DNA from: Jimgerdemannia flammicorona
Lineage: Eukaryota; Mucoromycota; Endogonomycetes; Endogonales; Endogonaceae
Direction of reading: 5' to 3'
DNA: 14,054 nt
NCBI GenBank assembly: GCA_003990745.1
Contig: RBNI01004440.1
Coordinates: 1-14,054, forward strand
This document shows positions 7,737 to 14,054 of the stretch, piece by piece (position 1 is the first letter of the stretch; every line of letters starts with the position of its first letter). Position numbers and translations under genes: made by a program. The notes below the pieces were generated by a model. That model was given only the letters and a program-made list of their open reading frames with translations, had not been told where the DNA came from and made no database searches.

Positions 7737-8075
7737 TTGGATCATATCATCTTCTTATTCAGCTTCCTGTCATCTCCTGTGCTGGCCCGAATTGTCGAGC
7801 GCAAAATGTATGATAAACTGCATACTGATGCCGAGAAATCTGTGCTGTTCACCGGTGTGTCTGGTGGGTCGCTTCAAGCATTACTTAGTACACGTGTCTT
7901 ACGAAACTATACTTTTAATCTCCCACCGACTCGACCCATATCGACACCGTCATGCTCTCATCACTCGGATAAACACTGTCCGAGTATTGTCTCGTCGGTC
8001 TGATCAACAACGCCGGCATAGATATGATTTCTCGTTCAAAGTCAAATCCTCCGAGCTATTCAAGAAGCAATCTGT
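7737..8075 (+). pseudogene. Decayed short-chain dehydrogenase/reductase fragment
   Basis: A frame starting with ATG at 7806 reads MYDKLHTDAEKSVLFTGVSG followed by GS (about 7806-7871). KSVLFTGxSxGS is the Rossmann start of SDR enzymes of the fungal 1-acyl-dihydroxyacetone-phosphate reductase (Ayr1) type. Further pieces occur in order in shifted frames: HRLDP (about 7927), TVMLSSLG (about 7947-7970), NTVRVLS (about 7973-7993) and LINNAGIDM (about 8000-8026), the SDR NNAG motif. The order and spacing match one SDR N-terminal half, but frameshifts and a stop separate the pieces. No catalytic YxxxK region follows. This is most likely a pseudogene fragment. The individual matches are short, so the call is moderate. 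Confidence 0.5.
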
Positions 8076-8207
8076 GATTCATGCAGTCGTCCAAATAACC
8101 GATGACTCACGATGGGCACACGCATGTTCGTATTAAACAGTTCAGGCGTACGGCAGGTGTGCGTTGCGTATACATGACGAAATGAGGAGTGATTTTATGC
8201 ATCATCT

Positions 8208-8214
8208 TATAAAA
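8208..8214 (+). promoter_or_regulatory. TATA box candidate of the small CsbD-like gene
   Basis: TATAAAA on the plus strand, about 110 bp before the ATG at 8318. Between them lies a C/A-rich, G-poor stretch typical of a fungal 5' leader, ending CACCACCATG. Confidence 0.5.
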
Positions 8215-8317
8215 AATACGATATAAGATAAAATATACCTACTACAAGTGTGTGTCGTGTTCTTCGAATATCTCCACATCGCCAAAAACTCAAACTCTTC
8301 TTACAAACTCCACCACC

Positions 8318-8907
8318 ATGTCCGATAAGATCCACATTCCCAACCCCTCTACTGAATCCAAGTTCCCTCCATCACACCGCCCGAGCGACAATACCGACTT
8401 CAACGATTCCTTGACGTCTCGACCCAGCGTCGAGCCCATTCATCCCACCTCTCGCTTCGTCGAAGAACACGTGCACGTCGGCCCGGGCGCCGCCACCACG
8501 ACTGCAGTGCACACCACGGTTCCTGTGCACCATGTCAGCGAGACGGGCAGCAGATGCGCTCCCATGATAAGCAGCACCGGGACTCCCGGGGTGGTCGATG
8601 TGAATGGGGCCTCCGAAGCCGAGCGTGTCGCCGATGAGAGCGGGGCTGCCCCCCCTAAGCCTGGTCGTATTGGTGGGATGGCAGAGAAGATGATAGGGTC
8701 GATAAAGGTGTGCATCGTGCCTTGGTTTGTTTCAACTTTCTGTCTGCCTGTGTCCTGGCTCATATTAACTCGAACGATTGATCACATCTTGACCAATCGC
8801 AGTCGGGGTTTGGTAAAGTGGTCGGATCGCAGGAGATGCAGGAAGAGGGCATGAGAGAGAAAGCGGAGGGCGAGGCTCGCATCCAAGCGGCGAAGGCCGA
8901 GCAATGA
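8318..8907 (+). CDS. Small hydrophilic protein with CsbD-like C-terminus, two exons
   Basis: Predicted 164-aa protein. Exons are 8318-8707 and 8803-8907, with a 95-bp GTGTGC...CGCAG intron that falls between codons. The start ATG has a good context (CACCACCATGTC); the in-frame ATG at 8252 is less likely because it lies in the probable leader. Residues 1-45 are polar and Pro/Ser-rich. Residues 48-73 are rich in His, Val and Thr (EEHVHVGPG, HTTVPVHHV). The C-terminus carries GFGKVVGSQEMQEEGMREKA then EGEARIQAAKAEQ (132-164). This is the Gly-Lys-(x)-hGS-x-(x)-EG pattern of CsbD-like stress proteins found singly or repeated in fungi. Only about one unit is present, so the protein may be a short or truncated member. 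No signal peptide or membrane segment is seen. Function is unknown; a stress-linked role is inference from the family. Confidence 0.72.
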
Positions 8908-9506
8908 TGGCAACTAAAAGAGGAGATAAGATTCAATTGCTGTCTTTTGTAAGTGCGGTCGTTGGCTACATTGGCGTGTGTTTACTTTCGTGTAGAGTGT
9001 AGCGATCTTTAGTAAATCAAGTCAGTTTTCAAGATACGTTTTGAATAAAAGCGGATTTAAAATATGAAGAATGTGCGGAGGGCAAAAAGAGATGCTATTG
9101 TTATCATATAGAGACTGTATAACCACGTAACATTTCGTAACGGGTTAGTGTATTGTAAGGCGCCAAAATGCAGAGGCAAAATGCAGAGGCAAATTCATAT
9201 GCCGCAAAATTCATATGATTATTACTTTGTTCACTTTGGAACACGAAGTGGGTCTTGATATCTTTTCTATTTTTCTGTTGTTTTTGGTGTATTATACAAA
9301 TGCTAATGCTAACCACATATCCATCAATGCGCAAGGAAAAAAAAAAAAAAAAAAAAAAAAAAAGAATAATGAATGCAAAAGGTTACGTATGTATGTACAG
9401 AGAGTACCCAAAATATGATGCAAATTTTGGAGATCCTGATTTCTCCGGGAATTAGGTAAGTATTCACAGTTGATGCCTAAAATTCACTTCCACGGACCGA
9501 CCGGAA
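8908..9506. other. Convergent 3' region between CsbD-like gene and helicase gene
   Basis: This is the shared 3' flank of two convergent genes. AATAAA at 9044-9049 is a likely polyadenylation signal for the left gene, 137 bp after its stop. A compact pair of tandem duplications lies at 9164-9217, and a run of 27 A at 9337-9363. No reading frame here looks real. Confidence 0.6.
9164..9217. repeat. Two adjacent short tandem duplications
   Basis: CAAAATGCAGAGG occurs twice in direct succession (9164-9176 and 9177-9189). It is followed by CAAATTCATATGCCG (9190-9204) and CAAAATTCATATG (9205-9217). All four units begin CAAA. It looks like local slippage or repair-generated duplication. Confidence 0.7.
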
Positions 9507-11390
9507 TCACAACTCTTTGGCAGCGTTCTTACGCATCTTCCTCTCTAACGCCGCAACAATGCCGCCGCGCTTCGCCGGAGCCTTGCCCCGCTCCCTCCCC
9601 TTGGCCTTGGCCTTGCCTCTCGCCCCACCCGCCGCCACAGGCTTTCCCTCCCCCGCCTCGTCCTCGGCGTCACTCTCGATCATCTCCTCCTTCTCGACCT
9701 CGACCTTCTTAAGCGCCAGAATCTCATCCCTCAGTGCGATCTGCTCTTCCTCCGTTACGTACTTGAGACCACCGCGCGTGACCAAATCAGCACCAACTTT
9801 GCCCTCCACACCCGTGGCATAGCGGTAATGGTATCCACATTCCTCCTCCAAGTATCGCCTGCGCTTCTCAGAGAAAGCGACCTCGTCCGTTTCGTCCGAC
9901 ACAAGGGTATAAAACCAGGAATGGAATCCTTCCTCAGAGCGGCGCTTGGCGCGCAAGATGCGGCCCAAGCGCTGCGCCTCCTGGCGACGGGATCCGAAGT
10001 GAGACGATACCTGGATGAGGACGGTGGCCTCAGGCAGATCGAGCGAGGTGTCACCGATGCGCGAGAGGCAGACGGTGTTGAAGCGGCCGCCGTAAGGGAC
10101 GGGAACGCCGTCTGCGCGAAGGGCGGGGGATTCGCGAAACCGCTGCAGGATGATGCGTAACTCCTCCTGCGACGTGGACCCGTTGATGAAGGGGCGCCCC
10201 AGTGCGACGGCGTAAGCTCGAAGCGGGAACAGGTGGTCGGAGAAGAGAAGGACCTTATCGCCGCGGGTCTCGTGGTAATGGACGAGGCGCTGGCAAGCCT
10301 GAAACTTGGCGGGATTGAGAATGGAAAGAAGGGAGCGGGTGTGCGCGTCCGAGGACCAGGCGGCGGCAGCAGAGCGTTGGGAAGCCGCAGTGTAGGCGTC
10401 AGCAAATATGGGAGTCATGGAACACACGACCTGCGTGCATAGGACGTTGGCAATGAAGCCAAGGTCGGCAAGCTCGCGCCATCGTGCCTGGAAGAGGACG
10501 GGGCCGACGAGGTTGTCCAGGTCGGCGATGCCGTCGTCCTCCCTCAACATAGTTGCGGTGAGGCCGAGGCGACAAGAGGCGCGAATGGAACAGACGGCGC
10601 GAGAGAATGTGGCAGCGGGAACAACATGGACTTCGTCGAGAACGAGGAGGCCAAAATGCTGCTTCTCGATGAACTCGAACATGTGGCGCGCTTCGCGGTC
10701 GGGGCGCGAGTTGGTGAGAGCCGCGTAGGTAGTGAAAAGGACGCCGCCGGAGGCGCCGTTCCATGGGAATTTACGGTCGCCGGCAAACATGCCAGTATAT
10801 CCTGGGCTGAGGGTTGAAAACTTGACCCACTCACGTTGAAACTGATCCGCCGCTATCTTGGATGAGCACACGACCAGGGTCGACTTGCGGATGCGGCAGG
10901 CGGCGGCGATGGCGACGAGGGTTTTGCCGGCGCCGCACGGAAGAATTACAATCCCAGAGCGCGCTATGCTGGGGCTTGATAGCGGGACAATGCCGTTGCA
11001 CGCGAGCGCCTGGTACTCGCGGAGGATGACGTCTTTGCCGAGCTCCATATCGACCGTCGGAAGCGTCACATCGGTCACAAAGTTGTAGTCTGGGAGTACC
11101 GAATTATCCAAAGACTGCGGCGGCGAAGACATGGGAGAGCGGGAGGGCGATTTCTTTGTGGGTTTTCCCCGTTTCACGGGCTTCAACGGAGAGGCAGGTT
11201 CGAGGATCGGACTTGAGACACGTTGGGCTAGCGAGGGTTCATGTTCCTCGGAGTTGGAGTCGACGAGGATGACGTCGACAGCGGGATCTGGAGAGGCAGG
11301 ACGTTTCTGGGGGGTAAATAGTTGGGTGGGAAGGGGGGAGGGGAGGGGCAAGGGGATTTTGACGATGAGGTGTTTGGGGTGTTCGGCCAT
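9507..11390 (-). CDS. XPB/Ssl2-type SF2 helicase paralogue without N-terminal domains
   Basis: An intronless 627-aa superfamily 2 ATPase, most like XPB/Ssl2 (Rad25), the TFIIH translocase. Motifs are in order: LREYQ Q-motif region (123-127), PCGAGKT (151-157), VVCSSKIAADQFQREW (173-188), DEVH (252-255), LTAT (277-280), the XPB-specific RED (283-285), LLFSDH (381-386), GDTSLDLPEA (446-455) and SRRQEAQRLGRILRAK (467-482). This arrangement is specific to XPB within SF2. Canonical fungal Ssl2 is roughly 800 aa or more, with N-terminal and damage-recognition domains before the helicase core. Here they are replaced by about 95 Pro/Ser-rich, probably disordered residues. The thumb region (about 325-365) is Ala-rich and divergent. 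The tail (560-627) is acidic, then Lys/Arg/Gly/Ala-rich, and could serve nuclear localisation or DNA binding. It is probably a paralogue beside a normal Ssl2 elsewhere. ATPase residues are intact; function is unknown. Confidence 0.92.
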   Translation of the reverse strand: MAEHPKHLIVKIPLPLPSPLPTQLFTPQKRPASPDPAVDVILVDSNSEEHEPSLAQRVSSPILEPASPLKPVKRGKPTKKSPSRSPMSSPPQSLDNSVLPDYNFVTDVTLPTVDMELGKDVILREYQALACNGIVPLSSPSIARSGIVILPCGAGKTLVAIAAACRIRKSTLVVCSSKIAADQFQREWVKFSTLSPGYTGMFAGDRKFPWNGASGGVLFTTYAALTNSRPDREARHMFEFIEKQHFGLLVLDEVHVVPAATFSRAVCSIRASCRLGLTATMLREDDGIADLDNLVGPVLFQARWRELADLGFIANVLCTQVVCSMTPIFADAYTAASQRSAAAAWSSDAHTRSLLSILNPAKFQACQRLVHYHETRGDKVLLFSDHLFPLRAYAVALGRPFINGSTSQEELRIILQRFRESPALRADGVPVPYGGRFNTVCLSRIGDTSLDLPEATVLIQVSSHFGSRRQEAQRLGRILRAKRRSEEGFHSWFYTLVSDETDEVAFSEKRRRYLEEECGYHYRYATGVEGKVGADLVTRGGLKYVTEEEQIALRDEILALKKVEVEKEEMIESDAEDEAGEGKPVAAGGARGKAKAKGRERGKAPAKRGGIVAALERKMRKNAAKEL

Positions 11391-11564
11391 GGTGTAGGGA
11401 AGGGTCTGGTGCCGCAGCCGAGGGAGAATTAAATTATTTTTCCAAAACAGGAAATGGCAGTCAAATGGTGTATGATGACATCACCGCGGCATACGTAAGT
11501 GATGCAACAAACCCCGTGAGTGTCTTTGCTGCTGGCTCTTCCACAAACCTTCCTCAAAATCAAT
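11391..11564. promoter_or_regulatory. Bidirectional promoter between XPB-like gene and RPN10
   Basis: Only 174 bp separate the two divergent start codons. The region holds a perfect inverted repeat with one central base, TGATGACATCA (11473-11483), which contains TGACATCA, one base away from the CRE/ATF core TGACGTCA. TACGTA occurs at 11492-11497. No clear TATA box or CCAAT box is seen for either gene. The spacing implies shared chromatin control. Confidence 0.6.
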
Positions 11565-13437
11565 ATGGTCCTGGAGGCTACAATGCTAGTGCTAGACAAT
11601 TCGGAGTGGATGCGGAACGGCGACTACACTCCAACCCGTGTCGGTGCACAGAACGATGCCGTAAACCTGATCTTCAGCACCAAAACCCAATCGAATCCAG
11701 AGAACACCGTCGGCCTCATGACCATGGCAGGGAAAAGGTAGGTTTTGGGTTGATTGAAGATATATGCACAAGAATAACGCAGATAATTGATGCAAAGCGT
11801 TATTTTTTAAAAAAAGTCCGGAGGTGCTCGTGACGTTAACCAACGAGTTAGGCAAGATCCTCTCGGCGCTGCACAGTGTCAAGCTCTCCGGCAAGGTTGA
11901 CTTTATCACCGGCGTCCAGATCGCGCAGGTTTTTACAACAATGTTTTCAATAACCAACCACCTCCAACTGCCCGCTGGGATCGTCGTCTCCTCACCACTT
12001 TGCTATCTCTGTTAGCTCGCCCTCAAACACCGGCAAAACAAGAACCAGCGTCAGCGCCTCGTGGTCTTCGTCGGCTCGCCCATTGACACGGACGAAAAGA
12101 CGCTGGTGAAGCTGGCCAAGAAAATGAAGAAGAACAACGTGGCCGTCGACGTGGTCAATTTTGGCGAGGAGGGCGAGAACACCGCCAAGTTGGATGCGTT
12201 CGTGAACTCGGTGAACAGCGGGGATAATAGGTGAATGGGGAGAAATGGCCTTGCGGTGTGCGGGTTTTATTTATTTATTTATGGAGATACGTGGAAATGA
12301 GTGATCCCTCGAATCCATATATTTTGCGATCAATGGGTTCTTTCAAAATTATGCACACCATCCTGACCATTATCAATGGTTGGATTGCTTTGATCGCAGC
12401 CACCTCGTCACCATCCCTCCCGGCCCGCACATCCTCAGCGACATGCTCATCCCGACACCAATCATAGCTGGCGAAGATGGCGTCCCTCCCGGTCTCGCCG
12501 CCGGTGGCACCGGCAACTTTGATTTCGGCGTCGACCCTGGTCTGGATCCTGAACTCGCTTTGGTGAGTAGTGTTCCTCTCAGGCGAACGATGAGGCCAGT
12601 TTCGGGCCTTTGGGCACTGCAGTTTTTATCTGAAAATTCCTCGTCGAACCAAACTCTCGCTTCATACCATACTTGCATAATAGGCCCTGCGTATTTCTCT
12701 GGAGGAGGAGAAAGCCCGACAGGAGGCCGAAGCGGCCAAGGCCAAGGGCACGGCCACGCAGGAGGGCCAGGCCTCCGGAAGCGGCAGCGCCGTCGAGATG
12801 GCGGTCGATTCCGGCAGTGGCGCTGGTGCGGTGGGCGGCGACGAGGACGAGCTCCAGGCGGCGTTGAGGATGTCGATGGGCGCCCCAGTTCAGGTGGGTT
12901 TTGTGTGGAACGGGAAGAAGAAAGGATGATGAACGGATTTGCAGGTCATGGTGAATGTATTGTATTGATTGAAGGATCCCTTGATGCGGTGGTAGAGCTA
13001 TGGGATTCTGGTGAAGGAGAATTGGGTACATTTATGATGCGAGTTATTTATCTTCGTTTTTGCGACATCAGGATGAGGACGTCAACATGGACGATTTGTC
13101 AGAAGAAGAGCAGATCGCTCGGGCCATTGCTATGTCAATGCAGGGCGGTTCGGGCGGGGGCCAGGTTCGCACTTATTCCTTCTCCACGCTCATCATTGCC
13201 GTCCCGTACTCGCTGCACTTTTGACCAAATCGGCATGTAATAAACGATTCTATACCTCTTCCCACAACACAGGAATCGGGCGAGGACTTCAGCCAGGTGA
13301 TGCAGGACCCGTCATTCCTGACTCGGGTGCTCGACTCACTACCCGGCGTCGACTCGAGTGACCCACGGATCCAGAGCGTGCTGCAGGGGAAGGACAGCGA
13401 GAAAAAGGAAGGAGAGGAGGACAAGGAGAAGAAGTGA
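11565..13437 (+). CDS. RPN10: 26S proteasome regulatory subunit Rpn10 (S5a), seven exons
   Basis: Rpn10 is a ubiquitin receptor of the 26S proteasome 19S particle and bridges lid and base. Exons: 11565-11737, 11817-11928, 12016-12230, 12400-12562, 12684-12893, 13072-13164, 13273-13437. All six introns are GT-AG (79, 87, 169, 121, 178, 108 bp), and the product is 376 aa. The start is fixed by [14 protein letters not shown], the invariant family N-terminus with D11. The VWA domain covers residues 1 to about 190 and includes [23 protein letters not shown] and [17 protein letters not shown]1 is [15 protein letters not shown] (216-230), a second UIM-like motif is [13 protein letters not shown] (274-286), and another is [13 protein letters not shown] (302-314). 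The C-terminus has [19 protein letters not shown] (331-349), as in animal S5a, and a Lys/Glu tail. S. cerevisiae Rpn10 is shorter, with one UIM and no such C-terminus. Confidence 0.97.
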
Positions 13438-14054
13438 GGCGCGGATTGTTGTATCTTATTAGGATGAGGGGGTATTAGCTTGTATTGATGAGATAAAAGG
13501 TGAGGCAGGGAGGGAGCGTAAGTTAGTGAGGATAATTGTTGGTGTCGCAACGCGTGCAATTTGTTGGGTTCCTCTCTCCTTTCGTGTTTGTGCAATGAAA
13601 TTCGGATAATCTTGGTTCATTTGGATGGATGCGTATGGTTATGTTGCATGATCCTGAGTGCGCGAGTTGGCTTTATACGGATAAACGTGTCATATATTTC
13701 CAGAACCACGGGATCAAGCGCATGGCACCCCTTAAGGTTTCCCCTTCTGGTATGGCCAACCCAAATTTGTCGACACACAGAAAAGGCAAAAGCAGCGGCG
13801 GTCGGCATGCATGCACGCTTGCTTCTTGGCTCCAAGGATGGAATAAAGCACGCTTGTCAATAGGCATAAAATATACTAGACTTCAATTATCAAGATCCAG
13901 TTTCTCTAAGTACCGACAAGTGGGCAAGCACTAACAAAGGAACCGGAAATTCTATCGAAAACGAGCATCGTCAAAGTTTTCGAAAAACACGGTCAAGCGG
14001 CATCGATATCAAAATAAACAATATTCAAACGATCCCACCCTTCCCAGAAAAAAA
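13438..14054. other. 3' flank of RPN10, no gene recognised
   Basis: The first part should be the RPN10 3' UTR (GATAAAAGG near 13493). The rest shows no ORF with gene-like composition and no tRNA or rRNA fold that I could find. A perfect 8-bp inverted repeat TCGAAAAC/GTTTTCGA with a 13-nt loop lies at 13955-13983, overlapping the palindrome TTTTCGAAAA (13977-13986). The edge may belong to the 3' side of a neighbouring gene outside the window. Confidence 0.5.

Noticed and set aside
9164..9363. A27 tract as the tail of another retroposon insertion
   Set aside because: No target-site duplication is visible around it and no AATAAA lies at the right distance upstream, so a simple homopolymer is more likely.
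9215..9455. ORFs running through the A27 tract (Lys-rich peptides)
   Set aside because: The Lys runs are just the translated homopolymer, and the frames lack gene-like composition.
9517..10834. Long ORFs on both strands overlapping the helicase gene
   Set aside because: They are shadows of a GC-rich coding sequence; none shows conserved motifs, while the 627-aa frame carries all helicase motifs.
9507..11390. Helicase as the canonical TFIIH subunit Ssl2/XPB
   Set aside because: The N-terminal domains are absent, the thumb and tails diverge, and no upstream coding exon fits into the 174 bp before RPN10.
12563..12683. C/D box snoRNA in RPN10 intron 4 (ACGATGA at 12587, CTGA at 12630)
   Set aside because: The C box is imperfect, no terminal stem brings the boxes together, and D'/C' boxes are missing.
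12894..13071. C/D box snoRNA in RPN10 intron 5 (ATGATGA near 12926)
   Set aside because: There is a good C box but no CTGA D box in the rest of the intron.
12380..13240. 286-aa ORF as a separate gene
   Set aside because: Its first part is RPN10 exon 4 in the true frame; after 12562 it reads through intron 4 into a wrong frame. It is relevant only as a possible intron-retention product.
13561..13934. Overlapping 64-101 aa ORFs downstream of RPN10
   Set aside because: They overlap on both strands, show no recognisable motifs and have no intron or start context support.
1..14054. CRISPR arrays, bacterial operons, tRNA or rRNA genes
   Set aside because: The genes are eukaryotic with introns. 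No regularly spaced repeat-spacer array, tRNA B box or rRNA core sequence was found by eye.

Overview
The window looks like a piece of a filamentous ascomycete (Pezizomycotina-type) nuclear genome. The genes carry short spliceosomal introns (76-178 bp, GTAAGT/GTAGGT/GTGAGT-type donors), and GC-balanced genes alternate with very AT-rich, stop-ridden transposon DNA. In that DNA the damage is what repeat-induced point mutation (RIP, C:G to T:A) leaves: Trp, Gln and Arg codons turned into TAG/TGA, His into Tyr, catalytic Glu into Lys. No species call is attempted.

Region 1 (1 to about 4200) is a RIP-degraded Ty3/gypsy chromovirus on the + strand. RNase H follows the end of the reverse transcriptase, then integrase, a C-terminal chromodomain, a polypurine tract and a probable 394-bp 3' LTR. 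It is split by a poly(A)-tailed retroposon inserted in minus orientation (711-1938), flanked by a perfect 16-bp target-site duplication. A second poly(A) tail at positions 1-44 abuts the gypsy sequence and suggests another such insertion to the left. Region 2 (4200 to about 5500) is extremely AT-rich, with a 23-bp-period degenerate repeat and no confident gene.

Region 3 (5572-9506) holds a six-exon aldo/keto reductase (minus strand, 329 aa, full catalytic tetrad), a decayed short-chain dehydrogenase remnant, and a two-exon gene for a small hydrophilic protein with a CsbD-like C-terminus.

Region 4 (9507-13437) is a divergent pair sharing a 174-bp intergenic promoter. On the minus strand is an intronless 627-aa XPB/Ssl2-type helicase that lacks the N-terminal domains of the TFIIH subunit. 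On the plus strand is the seven-exon gene for proteasome subunit Rpn10 (376 aa), with a VWA domain, three UIM-like motifs and an S5a-like C-terminus. The last 600 bp hold no recognised gene.

No operon-like system is visible. The most unusual items are the XPB-like paralogue paired with RPN10, the three-UIM Rpn10 with in-frame cassette exons, and the nested poly(A) retroposon.
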